64,000 nucleotides of DNA from Larkinella knui (GCF_003858645.1 NZ_RQJP01000002.1:124001-188000); one strand, 5' to 3'. Shown: positions 15,049 to 24,752, counted from the first letter of the stretch. Translations and numbers: made by a program. The notes: generated by a model not told the origin, from the letters alone.

Positions 15049-17957
15049 TAATTCGGTTCCACTTCCTCCACCTTCACGTAAAACCGGGTTTCGTCTACTT
15101 CAAAGTCATCGGCGGTCATGTTGGGTAACGTCATCGTTTGCCACGCGGTGGTGGGCGTTATAAACTCAAACTGATCTTCGGATTTGGTCACCCGGATCGG
15201 CATCCGGAAATTTGGTACGTCGGCTTTCCATCGGTAGCTCACAACCAGCGATTGCTCCTTTTCCACGAGTTTAATCATCAGCGTTGGAAGCGTCGTGCAG
15301 GTCAGATACTGGTCGAAAAACCAGGTGTAATCCGTACCGGTTTTTTCGTTAACATACCCAACCAGGTCTTTGGTTGTGACGGTTTTATACCGAAACCGTT
15401 GTTGAATTCCTTTCAGTAGACCGGCCCAAAGCGTATCGTTGTTGAGCGCGTGCCGAAACGTATACAACATCAGGCTGCCCTTGGAATACATGTCACCAAT
15501 ATCATAATGAATGTGGTTGACATCATACACGCCGATGATGGGCTCTTTCCCGCCAACCTGCGGGGGCAACGACGCGATATAGCCGAGTTCACCATCGTCC
15601 GGCACCACCGAGTCCAGATAAAAACCTTCCGAATAGGTGGCAAATGCTTCGTGAATCCACATATCGGCCATGTCGCGGCAACTCACGCTGTTGCCCCACC
15701 ACTCGTGCGACACTTCATGCCAGGCTAACTGCATGATCCGTAAGGAATCGGCCAACGTGAGCGAATCGGCCCGGCCAGCCGGTAGTTTCCCGAACGAAAC
15801 CGCGCTCTGGTGTTCCATCGGGTAGAGCGATTCCATCAGCGTAAAACCGTCGCGCGGAAACGGGTATTTTCCATAGTGCTTTTCCAGGGTGGTCAGCATC
15901 GGTTTTACCCCATCAAACACCCAGCGGAATTTCTCCTGATTATAGGGCATGCAGTAGAAATCCAGCGTCAGTGAATCCGCGCCATAGGTTTCGCGCCGGT
16001 GGGCATACTTCCCGATGTTCAGCGTAACGTTGTAATTATTAATGGGATAGCTCACATACCAGTCATATTGCGTCCAGTTGTCGGGCAAGGCGGTTTTGCG
16101 CAAAAGCCGCCCGTTGGAGATTTCCATCAGATCGCCCGGAACCGTCACGCGGATGCGCATGCTGTCGGGTTCGTCGGACAGGTGGTCTTTGTTGGGCCAC
16201 CACAAACTGGCGCCCGAACCCTGACAAACCACCTGTACCCACGGATTTCCGTCCTTGTCTTTGTCCCACAAAAAACCGCCCATCATTGGCACGGTCCAGT
16301 CCGGAACCTGCGGTTTTCCGGAATACTCGATTTCGAGTTCCCGCTCACGGCCCGGTTGGAGTTTTTCCGGAAGCTGCACAAAAACCGCATCGAATTCCCG
16401 CGTGTAGGCGACTGGTTTTCCGGCGTATAAAATCTGGTGAATGCGCATGTTAGCATACAAATCCACCTGCATTTTGTCGAGCGGAGCCAGCACCCGAAAC
16501 CGCATTGTATTCCTTCCGCTGATTGCCTTGTTTTCAATGTCAACCCTGACGGAAAGATCATAAAACGTGACATCGTAGTTACTCCGCAGGGGTGTCAGTT
16601 TGCCGCGCAGGGTATCGGCGCGGGTAAAACCGTTCTGGCGGTTGGAAAAGCGGACTTTCGTGGAATCCGGTTTCCTGGTAGTCGAAACCGGCGGTATTTT
16701 CCGGGAAACCGTATCCTCCGAAATGGGTTTTTGAATGTTGTAATTTTCCCAGAAATTCGGATCGTTCTGATCGCCGATCAGGTTGCCCATCGGGTTGCGG
16801 TTTTCATTGATATCGCCCTCGGCAAACGGAGGAATGCCTTTGGGACCCACCTCGGTGACGGTAAAACTGGTGGCTATTTTCCAGATTTTATCGACCAGAT
16901 TCCGCGATTTGCTGTTGATGCGTATCTCGTACCGTCGCTCAACATTACTCAAATGCCACCGGCCCGGCGCTCCGGTGGCATTATCCTGAGCATACGTAAC
17001 AACTTCCTTAAAATCAGACAGTTCATACTTCAGCTTTTGAACGATGAAACCAATTTTTTTCAATAGCCAGTCATCGTTATTTTCCCGGTCCAGCCCGGCC
17101 TGGGTTATCTGCCATTCCGACCGAACGAACGCCAGTGTTTGCGCATCGATGTAGAGCTTGCCCGTGACATAGGCTTTCCGTTTCTTTTTCCCTTGCCGGA
17201 CGTCAATGACATACATCGGTCGGTCGCCCCTGAGCATACTGAGGTGATACTCATAATATTTGTAATTGCGCGCATTGATGAGGTTAGTCTTGTGGGAAGC
17301 CAGCTTCACAAGATCACCGAAGAGGGAGGTCCGTGCCCCGTTGCTCAGGTTGATCACCGGTGGCAGCTTGTGCGTCGCGGGGTCGTAGTTTTTTTTCCGG
17401 CCTTTGATCAATTTCAGTTGATCTTTGGCTTCGGGATGATTGTTGGCTGATTTATAGACCGATAATACGGCTTCATTCAACAAAACCGGCTTGCTATCGA
17501 ACTGGCTGTCTTCCCGGTAAAAAGCCGTCATTTGCACCGAAGTCGTGTCGTAATTCCGCGGAATGGCGGCCACAGCTTCTTTCAGAATATCCAGTGCGGT
17601 TTTCCGGCGGGCCTGTACCCGCACTTCGTCCAGCAGAATGGCCGCGGTTTTTAAGCGAATAACGAGATTTTGATGGCCCGTCGGCATGGGTTGTGTCACC
17701 GATTGAAACCCAACGCTGGCAATCCGGATGCTATCTTTCGAATACGCGACCGGTATTTTGAGGACAAACGCCCCCTGCCCATTGGAAACCGTCCCGATGC
17801 TCCGGCCCACCACCGAAATACCGGCAAACGGAATGGGTGCTCCGGTTTCGGAATGGATCACGCTCCCTGAAAGCGATCGGTAACCGGATTGTCCAAATAA
17901 GCTGAAAGGAAAAAGGGTCAGAATAAGCCCAAGAAGGAATTTGGCAGTGTGCGGCAT
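15048..17957 (-). CDS. Secreted M1-family metallopeptidase with N-terminal CarboxypepD_reg-like domain
   Basis: A protein of 969 residues from the ATG complementary to 17955-17957; an earlier start at 17993 only adds residues ahead of the signal peptide (about 1-22, ending FSLFG then Q). Residues of about 25-110 form a CarboxypepD_reg-like domain (GSVIHSETGAPIPFAGISVVG). A DUF5686-like middle region follows, then the M1 peptidase: an atypical substrate loop YPMEHQSAVSFG in place of GAMEN, and the zinc site HEVSH (747-751) with Glu770 in MWIHEAFATYSEG. The spacing HExxH-18-E is canonical. It is predicted to be an envelope aminopeptidase-like enzyme. The gene is single and faces a degenerate repeat region upstream. 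Confidence 0.9.
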   Translation of the reverse strand: MPHTAKFLLGLILTLFPFSLFGQSGYRSLSGSVIHSETGAPIPFAGISVVGRSIGTVSNGQGAFVLKIPVAYSKDSIRIASVGFQSVTQPMPTGHQNLVIRLKTAAILLDEVRVQARRKTALDILKEAVAAIPRNYDTTSVQMTAFYREDSQFDSKPVLLNEAVLSVYKSANNHPEAKDQLKLIKGRKKNYDPATHKLPPVINLSNGARTSLFGDLVKLASHKTNLINARNYKYYEYHLSMLRGDRPMYVIDVRQGKKKRKAYVTGKLYIDAQTLAFVRSEWQITQAGLDRENNDDWLLKKIGFIVQKLKYELSDFKEVVTYAQDNATGAPGRWHLSNVERRYEIRINSKSRNLVDKIWKIATSFTVTEVGPKGIPPFAEGDINENRNPMGNLIGDQNDPNFWENYNIQKPISEDTVSRKIPPVSTTRKPDSTKVRFSNRQNGFTRADTLRGKLTPLRSNYDVTFYDLSVRVDIENKAISGRNTMRFRVLAPLDKMQVDLYANMRIHQILYAGKPVAYTREFDAVFVQLPEKLQPGRERELEIEYSGKPQVPDWTVPMMGGFLWDKDKDGNPWVQVVCQGSGASLWWPNKDHLSDEPDSMRIRVTVPGDLMEISNGRLLRKTALPDNWTQYDWYVSYPINNYNVTLNIGKYAHRRETYGADSLTLDFYCMPYNQEKFRWVFDGVKPMLTTLEKHYGKYPFPRDGFTLMESLYPMEHQSAVSFGKLPAGRADSLTLADSLRIMQLAWHEVSHEWWGNSVSCRDMADMWIHEAFATYSEGFYLDSVVPDDGELGYIASLPPQVGGKEPIIGVYDVNHIHYDIGDMYSKGSLMLYTFRHALNNDTLWAGLLKGIQQRFRYKTVTTKDLVGYVNEKTGTDYTWFFDQYLTCTTLPTLMIKLVEKEQSLVVSYRWKADVPNFRMPIRVTKSEDQFEFITPTTAWQTMTLPNMTADDFEVDETRFYVKVEEVEPN

Positions 17958-18066
17958 CGGTGCTGTTTTTGCGATAAAACACGCCAAAAGCAACGTGACA
18001 GTCTGCTCAAATCCGGATTTGAGAGGAAATTTAAGCTATACAGGATCGAAATAGCGCAGGAGATAA

Positions 18067-18329
18067 GCCCGGAGGGGTGCACGGTCAATAGGCATTCCGG
18101 CTATTGACTGATCCGAAGGAGCGACATACGGCCCTGAATTTAGGGCGCTCCTCCAGAGCTGGACTGACGCAGCCTCCGGGACTATTAACAGGACACCCCT
18201 CCGGGGTTACAACAGAATACTACTTACACCGCCTGTTCAGCATAGTACTTACACCGCTTGCTCAGCGGGTAGAGCGTTGGGGCGATGGCCGGTTAACAGT
18301 CTATCCCTCCGGGGTATACCAGAATACGC
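18067..18329. repeat. Degenerate copy of palindromic repeat family B with short tandem duplications
   Basis: CCCGGAGGGGT (from 18068) and ACCCCTCCGGGGT (from 18195) bracket an inner AAGGAGCG (18116-18123) and GCGCTCCTCC (18145-18154), the same nested plan as the array at 24.1-25.0 kb. A further CTATCCCTCCGGGGTATACC lies at 18301-18320. The sequence TACACCGCYTGYT occurs at about 18223, 18250 and 18331. The last of these is the 3' end of the AraC gene, so its tail seems to have been duplicated. No gene is visible in this interval. Confidence 0.65.
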
Positions 18330-19466
18330 CTACACCGCCTGCTGGTTCATGTATTCTTTCGGCGAAACGCCCGTCATCTGCTTGAACGTCCGCTGGAACG
18401 TGGCCTGGGAATTGAAACCGCATTCGAAAGCAATACCGGTGAGCGTCAGGTTGGAACTGGCCGCATCGTTCAACCGGCGTTTCACTTCCTCCACCCGGTA
18501 TTCATTCACGAACGTATTGAAACTCTTGCCACGGTGCTGGTTCAGAACCGCCGAAATTGTTTTGGCCGGAAGCTGCAAATGCCGCCCGACTTTCTCGACC
18601 GTCAGCTCCGGGTCGAGATAAAGCGCATCGATTTCCATCGCTTTGCGTAATCCGCTCGTGGTTTCCTGAATCAGCTCGTCGGGTAAAACCACCGGACTGG
18701 TTTTACGAACGGGCTCGGGCAGAACCGGGTTGCGGGCATGAATATACCCGCCCAATCCCAGCCAGTAAATCATAATCGCAATCGGAATATAGAGCGGATA
18801 CCAGCCAAACGCATCCAGAAGGGCATTACTGGTTTGGGGGATAATATACGGAACCAGATGAAGAAACCAGATCGTTTGAAAGGTCGCAAAAACCAGGAGC
18901 AACTGACGCACCCAGCGCACACTCGCCCGTTGTTGCGCCGTTTTATCGGAATTTGCCTTTTGAAACCGGCCCAGCCAGCGGTAGGCCACCATCACGTAAA
19001 TCGTCACCGAAATCCAGCGCGGAATGTCCGCATACTTATCATACTCGTCCATCAGCCACCCTACTTTCCGGTTGTCACTGTGTTCAAATACGCCAAACAG
19101 CAAGCCAAACAGGAAAATCCAGGCCATAATCTTACTCCCGCAGTCGATGATAACCGGCCAGAAATGCCGCCGTTCGCGTTTCCCCAGCCGAAATTCGGAA
19201 TCCAGCAACGCGCGGGTGTAAAAATAAATCAGCGGGCCGAACGGCATGGCAATAATCAGCGGTACGAAATCGACAAACAGATTGATCCACGGGTTCATAA
19301 TCGGAATCCCAACCGCCAAACTGGCCGAAGCCAGCAAAGCCACCAGCGTAGCCAGCAGCCGGTTCGGGAGCCGATTGCCTTTCCGGTTGAACCACAACAA
19401 CGTCGCCAGGATAAACCCCTGCGCCGTGCCCAGCAGAAGAATCAGATCCAGAGGAGGAATAGTCAT
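18330..19466 (-). CDS. AraC-family regulator with N-terminal membrane sensor domain
   Basis: A protein of 378 residues from the ATG complementary to 19464-19466; the frame extends to 19493. About seven hydrophobic helices occupy residues 1-235, and a C-terminal AraC HTH follows: LTVEKVGRHLQLPAKTISAVLN, then RLNDAASSNLTLTGIAFECGFNSQATFQRTFKQMTGVSPKEYM. This membrane-tethered AraC design is common in Bacteroidota; signals and targets are unknown. The stop codon abuts a degenerate repeat element in which fragments of the gene's 3' end are duplicated, so insertion may have touched the C-terminus, although the HTH looks complete. A relative with the same layout is at 44465-45616. Confidence 0.9.
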   Translation of the reverse strand: MTIPPLDLILLLGTAQGFILATLLWFNRKGNRLPNRLLATLVALLASASLAVGIPIMNPWINLFVDFVPLIIAMPFGPLIYFYTRALLDSEFRLGKRERRHFWPVIIDCGSKIMAWIFLFGLLFGVFEHSDNRKVGWLMDEYDKYADIPRWISVTIYVMVAYRWLGRFQKANSDKTAQQRASVRWVRQLLLVFATFQTIWFLHLVPYIIPQTSNALLDAFGWYPLYIPIAIMIYWLGLGGYIHARNPVLPEPVRKTSPVVLPDELIQETTSGLRKAMEIDALYLDPELTVEKVGRHLQLPAKTISAVLNQHRGKSFNTFVNEYRVEEVKRRLNDAASSNLTLTGIAFECGFNSQATFQRTFKQMTGVSPKEYMNQQAV

Positions 19467-19530
19467 ACGGCAAATTACCGAAAAGATTGACATCGCTCAA
19501 TAGATTCCCATTGCCATTTTTACCAAAAAA

Positions 19531-19563
19531 TAAACCCGCCCTCTGCGAAGAGAAGACGGGTTT
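19531..19563 (-). terminator. Hairpin terminator after CpxP-like gene
   Basis: AAACCCGCC (19532-19540) pairs with GACGGGTTT (to 19563), with an inner CTCT/AGAG. On the minus strand it is followed by ATTTTTTGG. It lies 22 bp beyond the stop of the 19585-19995 gene. Confidence 0.75.
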
Positions 19564-19584
19564 GGATTGATATATCGCTCCGAA

Positions 19585-19995
19585 TTAGCCCCGGCGGCCG
19601 TATCCGGTATTCTTGCGGTCGAACCGGTTGGATTGTTGAAAAGCGAACCATTTCTCACGTTGTTTCGGCGTCAATACGTCCAGAATTTCTTTCTGTTTCT
19701 GGGCCTGAAAACGTTGGTATAGCTGCGGATTTCTGCTTTGCTGGCTGAAATTTTCGCGGCTGTCATACCGGTCTTCGATGCGCTTCAATTCTTTTTCCTG
19801 TTTGCGTGACAGATTCACCACCGCGTCCAGTCGGTCGATTTTGATGTCTTCCTTCACATCGTCGTACCGGGAATTGGAAGGCGTATTATAAGGTGCCGGA
19901 TTGCGGTTGGTGTTGGGATTGTATCCGCGTTGGGCCATTGAAACACCGATGCTTAAAAGGGCTACAGTTGCGAGGGATAAGATTGTCTTTTTCAT
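19585..19995 (-). CDS. Small periplasmic CpxP-like protein, paralogue 2
   Basis: A 136-residue secreted protein: signal peptide at residues 1-21 (TILSLATVALLSIGVSMA, then Q), a proline/asparagine-rich linker, then a helical domain with DVKEDIKIDRLDAVVNLSRKQEKELKRIEDRYD and a closing ILDVLTPKQREKWFAFQ. The RQEK...LTPxQREK layout resembles periplasmic CpxP/Spy-type sensors or chaperones. It is clearly paralogous to 31247-31669 (same KEDIKIDRLDA and LTP-QRE blocks) and more distantly to 11644-12015. It has its own leader and terminator, so it is monocistronic. The leader shares blocks with that of the 31-kb paralogue, which suggests common regulation. Confidence 0.78.
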   Translation of the reverse strand: MKKTILSLATVALLSIGVSMAQRGYNPNTNRNPAPYNTPSNSRYDDVKEDIKIDRLDAVVNLSRKQEKELKRIEDRYDSRENFSQQSRNPQLYQRFQAQKQKEILDVLTPKQREKWFAFQQSNRFDRKNTGYGRRG

Positions 19996-20328
19996 GATTT
20001 TGCTGGTTTATTTGTTCGTTACTGAAGGTTAGAGGCACAATCCGGCACGGCGTTTAACGAACTTTTCGACCAGTCGACCGGGAGCCGGTTTTACCCGATA
20101 AGCCGGGCGGTTTCACCGATAAGCACCGTGTAACCTGTAACCTGTGGGCGTAAGTTGTTTACTCAACCCGACAACTTACCAGATGCCGCTGGCAGTAGGG
20201 ACGTCCGATCACCAACTTTATATGGCAAAGGCTTGTCAACGGCGATCCCATCGCGTATATTGATCCCGCCTTCGCCCAACGGTTAAAAAACTGATTACTA
20301 CGGCCTAAGCTCCACCGAAACTACCCTT
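19996..20328. promoter_or_regulatory. Intergenic region with a leader shared with the 31-kb paralogue
   Basis: A 333-bp gap between divergent genes. On the minus strand, about 35-70 nt before the CpxP-like start, lies a stretch containing CGTTAAACG and CCTCTAA blocks followed by AACAAATAAA. The 31669 paralogue has the corresponding CATTAAACG, CCTCTAA and AACAAATAAA at the same distance. No open frame or RNA gene was recognised in the rest. The DUF2339 gene promoter should be in the right half. Confidence 0.5.
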
Positions 20329-22815
20329 ATGGAAGCGTTTTTACTCGTGATTGTCATTGTGCTGATCCTGGTTGCCTACAGCCGGTTTGCGGATGTCAAA
20401 CAGCTGATTCAGCGGCAAAGTGATGAAATCAGCCAGTTGCGGGCCGATTTCCAGGAATTCCGGGCCGCTGCCGGGCCGGTCGATCCCTCCGCGAAGCCCA
20501 CGATGCTGGATGAACGGGGAGCAATCATTGACATTCCCGACGAAATTCCCGCTCCCACGGTCGTTCGGCCCGAACCAGCTCCGGCACCAGCGCCCGTGGT
20601 GGAGCAGCCGGAAAGCCGGACCGAAAACATTCTTCCTCCGCCCATTCCCAAAGACCTCGCCGTGCCGCCGATGCCGGTTTTGCCAACGCCCCCGCCGGTT
20701 CGGGCCGAGCCGCAACTCTCGTTCTTCCAGCGGTTTCTGCGCGACAACCCCGATCTGGAGAAATTCATCGGCGAAAATCTCATCAACAAAATCGGGATCG
20801 GCATTCTGGTTCTGGGCATTGGCTATTTTGTCAAGTTTGCCATCGATCAGGACTGGATCAACGAAATTGGCCGGGTGTTCATCGGCATTCTGGCGGGCGG
20901 ATCGCTCATTGGCGTTGCGCACCGGCTCCGCAAATCGTTCGGGGCTTTCAGTTCCGTGCTGGTCGGCGGTGGTCTGGCGGTTCTCTATTTTACGATTGCC
21001 ATCGCCTTCCACGATTACCACATTTTCAGCCAGACGGTGGCTTTTGCACTGATGGTGGTCATCACCGGTTTTTCCATTCTGCTGGCCATTTCCTACGACC
21101 GCGTCGAACTGGCGGTGGTGTCGCTGGTGGGCGGTTTTGCCACCCCGTTCATGGTCAGCTCCGGCGAGGGCAACTACGTGGTTTTGTTTACCTACATCCT
21201 CATTCTGGACGTTGGCATGCTGGTGCTGGCGTATTTCAAAAAGTGGAATCTGGTGCACATCGTCGCCTACGGTTTCACCGTTTTGCTCTACGGCGCGTGG
21301 CTGTCGGACAGCATTCTAGAAAACAAACCGCATTATCGCGGTGCCCTGGTTTTTGCCACCCTCTTTTACGCCGTCTTCCTGGCGATGAATCTGATCAATA
21401 ATCTGAAAGAAAAAACCCGGTTTTCGGCGCTGGAAATCAGTTTGTTGCTGAGCAATACCGCTTTCTTCTTCGCAGCCGGTATGGTAATTCTGGCCCATAG
21501 CGGCCATCAGGCGTATCAGGGTTTGTTTACGGTGGCCCTGGCCATTGTCAATTTTGGACTGGCCGCGTTTCTCTACCGGCGGCAGTCCGTCGACCGCACC
21601 CTGATTTATTTGCTGATCGGCCTGGTCATTACGTTCGTGAGTCTGGCGGTGCCGGTGCAACTGGAAGGCAATTTCATCACCATGTTCTGGGCGCTGGAAG
21701 CCGTGCTGCTGCTTTGGCTGGCACAGAAATCCGGTCTGACGCTGGTTTCAACGGCCTCGGTGCTGGTTTTGGGCCTCATGCTCGTGAGCCTGGGCATGGA
21801 CTGGGCGGATCTCTACGGTGGTGTTGTAACCGCTCCCCTCCCGATTATCCTGAACAAAGCGTTCATTACCAGCGTAGTATCCATTGCTGGATTGCTGGGT
21901 GTCAACCGGTTATTGAATACGCAGACCGAGCCTTTCCGGTTCTGGATCGGGCAACTGGAAGTGGCCGGTTACCGCCGGTTTCTCCGCTTCATCACGGTAT
22001 TGGTTCTCTACCTGAGCGGTTTGCTGGAACTGGATTATCAATCGGCGATCCGCCTGGGATTTGGTCCCAACCAAACCATTCTGCTCGGCTGTTACAACTT
22101 GTTTTTCCTGGCCGGATTGCTGTTCAATGCCCAGCGGGTGGGCAAACGGGGAACGCTCTGGGTTGCCGTCGGTCTCGGATTAATCGGCATCATCGCCTAT
22201 CTGTCAACGTATAGCCCGGCGACGATGACCCTGCTGAACGACTATTATTTAAGCAACGAACCGAGTTTAATCGGCTTTCCCTTTCATTATGCCAGTGTCC
22301 TTTTCACGCTGCTCATTTTGTGGCTCATCGACCGAAACAAAACCCTGCTGGCACCACTTCCGCCCATCGTGCTCCGGCTCTGGCCGTGGTTTATGGGGTA
22401 CGTGATCGTGTATCTAGCGACGTCGGAACTATTCGCGCACGTCATTTATTTTAGTTTTGCAGGATCGAAAACCGGCGGTTTTGTCGGCCAGCCCGCTCTG
22501 GTGCGTTTTGACGACCTGCTGACCCAGACCAATAAAGTGGGCCTGCCGATTCTGTGGGGCGTTTGTGCGTTCGTTTTTATGTGGATTGGGCTTAACCGCA
22601 AAAACCGCCAGCTCCGGATTCTGTCCCTGAGTCTGTTTGCGCTCACCATCCTGAAGCTGTTCATCTACGACATTCAGGGCATTTCGGAAGGTGGAAAAAT
22701 TGCCGCGTTCATTTCGCTGGGCGTCCTGCTGCTGATTATTTCGTTCATGTATCAGAAAATCAGAAAGTTAATTCTTACCGACGACGCCAATGCGACGCAT
22801 GAACCGGTTTCTTAG
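20329..22815 (+). CDS. DUF2339 multi-spanning membrane protein
   Basis: A protein of 828 residues. One N-terminal helix is followed by a short coiled segment (residues of about 20-45), a proline-rich linker (about 70-130), and then more than twenty predicted membrane helices. It opens with the DUF2339 signature FIGENLINKIGIGILVLGIGYFVKFA, GRVFIGILAGGSL and SVLVGGGLAVLYFTIA. The C-terminus has the family ending SLSLFALTILKLFIYDI. The biochemical function of DUF2339 is unknown. It overlaps the next gene, which encodes a secreted DUF3999-like protein with a C-terminal anchor. The two are therefore translationally coupled and probably act together in the envelope. Confidence 0.9.
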   Translation: MEAFLLVIVIVLILVAYSRFADVKQLIQRQSDEISQLRADFQEFRAAAGPVDPSAKPTMLDERGAIIDIPDEIPAPTVVRPEPAPAPAPVVEQPESRTENILPPPIPKDLAVPPMPVLPTPPPVRAEPQLSFFQRFLRDNPDLEKFIGENLINKIGIGILVLGIGYFVKFAIDQDWINEIGRVFIGILAGGSLIGVAHRLRKSFGAFSSVLVGGGLAVLYFTIAIAFHDYHIFSQTVAFALMVVITGFSILLAISYDRVELAVVSLVGGFATPFMVSSGEGNYVVLFTYILILDVGMLVLAYFKKWNLVHIVAYGFTVLLYGAWLSDSILENKPHYRGALVFATLFYAVFLAMNLINNLKEKTRFSALEISLLLSNTAFFFAAGMVILAHSGHQAYQGLFTVALAIVNFGLAAFLYRRQSVDRTLIYLLIGLVITFVSLAVPVQLEGNFITMFWALEAVLLLWLAQKSGLTLVSTASVLVLGLMLVSLGMDWADLYGGVVTAPLPIILNKAFITSVVSIAGLLGVNRLLNTQTEPFRFWIGQLEVAGYRRFLRFITVLVLYLSGLLELDYQSAIRLGFGPNQTILLGCYNLFFLAGLLFNAQRVGKRGTLWVAVGLGLIGIIAYLSTYSPATMTLLNDYYLSNEPSLIGFPFHYASVLFTLLILWLIDRNKTLLAPLPPIVLRLWPWFMGYVIVYLATSELFAHVIYFSFAGSKTGGFVGQPALVRFDDLLTQTNKVGLPILWGVCAFVFMWIGLNRKNRQLRILSLSLFALTILKLFIYDIQGISEGGKIAAFISLGVLLLIISFMYQKIRKLILTDDANATHEPVS

Positions 22816-24028
22816 TCTGACAACGGCGCTCCTGTTTTTTTGGCTGGGAGTCAGGGGACAAGCCGCTGAATATCGGGCGCGGATTTTGCCGGTAAAGCAA
22901 TCCGGGTATTACCGGATTCTGCTGCCACCCGCGGTGGTTGGCCGATTGAATGCCGACAAAACCGACATTCGGATTTACGATGGCAAAAACCAGGAAATAC
23001 CGTATCTGCTGACGCAGGAACAGCCCGGACAGAAAACACAATTCAAAGACTATGAGCTTGTTACCAGGATCACCTCCAAGACGTCAACGAAACTGGTGCT
23101 TCGGAATGCGACCAAAAGTCCGATCAATTCCCTCGGTCTGCTCATCAAAAACACGAACATCCGCAAAAAAGCCCGGCTCAGCGGCAGCAACGACGCCAAA
23201 ACGTGGTACGGTATTGAGGACGACTATCTGCTTGAACCGGTCGCCAGCAGCCAGACAACCTCCGAAGCGAAAATCCTCGATTTTCCGTTGAGCGATTACG
23301 AATACTATCAACTGGAAATCAACGACTCCCTGAGTGCTCCGCTGAATATTCTTAAAGCGGGCTATTATGAAACGATCCCCGAAGCGGGTACTTATTCGGA
23401 GATTCCCGGCCTTTCGTTTACACAGATCGACAGTTCGGATCATAGAAGTTATGTCCACATCCGTTTTCAGACCCCGGCCCGCCCGGACAAACTGACGCTA
23501 GCCATCCAAGCGCCATCGCAATACCGGCGGAGTGCGGAACTGGTCCAACGCCGGATTCGAACAGGCCGCCGGGGCCGGAAACGGATCGTTTTCGAAACGC
23601 TCCGGGCTTTTGAACTCAATTCGCAGGACAGCCTGCACACGGTTTATCTGCCTGCTCTTCAGACGGAAGACCTGTATGTACTAATTGATAATCAGAACAA
23701 TATCCCGCTGACCATTGGAAGTCTGAAAGCCCAGCAGTTAACCACCTACTTACTGGCCGAACTGAAACCGGGAGGATCCTATCACCTGTCTTTTGCCAGT
23801 CCCGGTGTTGGCGCACCTGCGTATGATCTGGTGTATTTTAAGAACAAAATACCGGACAAGTTACCCATCATTCAGGTGACAAACGTCGGCCCCGTTTTGG
23901 AGGCACAAATGATCACCCACTCGTTTTTTAGCGAAAACCGCTGGCTGATCTGGGTGGCCATCGGGCTGGTTCTAATCCTACTAAGTTACTTTTCATATCA
24001 AATGGTGACCGATATGAAAAACCGGTAG
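22799..24028 (+). CDS. DUF3999-like secreted protein with C-terminal membrane anchor
   Basis: A protein of 409 residues from ATG 22799; an alternative at 22790 adds three residues, and either start overlaps the DUF2339 stop (22815). A signal peptide (FLSLTTALLFFWLGVRG, then Q), beta-rich repeats such as YRARILPVKQSGYYRILLPP and KARLSGSNDAKTWYGIEDDYLL, and a single C-terminal helix WLIWVAIGLVLILLSYFSYQ followed by basic residues place it in the periplasm, tethered to the inner membrane. The 'SGSNDAKTW' style segment resembles discoidin-like or DUF3999 proteins. DUF3999 genes are found next to DUF2339 genes in other bacteria, which supports the assignment. The function is unknown. Confidence 0.75.
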   Translation: MNRFLSLTTALLFFWLGVRGQAAEYRARILPVKQSGYYRILLPPAVVGRLNADKTDIRIYDGKNQEIPYLLTQEQPGQKTQFKDYELVTRITSKTSTKLVLRNATKSPINSLGLLIKNTNIRKKARLSGSNDAKTWYGIEDDYLLEPVASSQTTSEAKILDFPLSDYEYYQLEINDSLSAPLNILKAGYYETIPEAGTYSEIPGLSFTQIDSSDHRSYVHIRFQTPARPDKLTLAIQAPSQYRRSAELVQRRIRTGRRGRKRIVFETLRAFELNSQDSLHTVYLPALQTEDLYVLIDNQNNIPLTIGSLKAQQLTTYLLAELKPGGSYHLSFASPGVGAPAYDLVYFKNKIPDKLPIIQVTNVGPVLEAQMITHSFFSENRWLIWVAIGLVLILLSYFSYQMVTDMKNR

Positions 24029-24085
24029 TTCGTTGCAAATACTACCAAAATTTCTCTTACCCATTGATCAAAGCAACAAGCCTTT

Positions 24086-24237
24086 TACCCCGGAGGGATT
24101 GACTGCCAATAGAATAGAACAGGCCATCCATTTCTGATAGCTCCGGAGGAGCGGCCTGAGCTAAACGAGGACGCTCCTCCGGAGCTTCGACTACGCAGGG
24201 CTCATTTTTACTAGTAACAGCAAACCCCTCTGGGGTA
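24086..24237. repeat. Palindromic repeat family B, unit 1
   Basis: Outer arms TACCCCGGAGGG (24086 on) and CCCCTCTGGGGTA (to 24237). Inner arms are AGCTCCGGAGGAGCG (24139-24153) and its exact complement (24172-24186). The first flank reads GACTGCCAATAGAATAGAACAGG and the second AACAGCAAACC, as in the other units. Confidence 0.88.
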
Positions 24238-24599
24238 GTGCAGGCCAAACTGGAGCTTAAGCATTTTTGTCAAATCCAAAGGCTAGACCTTTGAACCTGG
24301 AACCACACACTGAAGGGATTTGCTATTAATGGAATCGTCAGGTGAGGGGCACAAAAAAAGCAGCGATCTCTTTCCGCCGTATCCCGAAGAGGTGTGCTGT
24401 CAATGGGAAAGTCAGCTAGTAGCACTAAAAGAGCAGCGATCCCTTTCCATATCCCGCAGAGGTTTGCTGTCAATGGGAACGAGTTAGGTGGGGGCATTAC
24501 CAGAATAGCCAACCCTTTCCAATCGTATCCCGGCGGGGTTTTCTGTCAATGGAAAAGTCAGCTAGTAGCATTACAAGAGCAGCGATCTCTTTCCAATCG

Positions 24600-24752
24600 T
24601 ACCCCGGAGGGGTTGGCTGTCAATAGAATAGACCAGGCTATCCATCTCCGATAGCTCCGGAGGAGCGCCCTGAGCCCTGATTAGGACGCTCCTCCGGAGC
24701 TTCGACTACGTAGGGTTCATTTTTACTAGTAACAGCAAACCCCTCCGGGGTA
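24600..24752. repeat. Palindromic repeat family B, unit 2
   Basis: The cleanest copy: TACCCCGGAGGGGTTGGCTG (24600 on) against AACAGCAAACCCCTCCGGGG (to 24750), with inner arms AGCTCCGGAGGAGCG (24653-24667) and its exact complement (24687-24701). Confidence 0.9.

Noticed and set aside
15048-17957. TonB-dependent receptor (SusC-like), because of the CarboxypepD_reg-like domain
   Set aside because: No plug or barrel signature; the C-terminal half has a clear M1 zinc site.
20341-21258. Long reverse-strand ORF (305 residues) under the DUF2339 gene
   Set aside because: It is antisense to a clear membrane protein, and its product is a charged, His/Gln/Asn-rich chain without any family sign.
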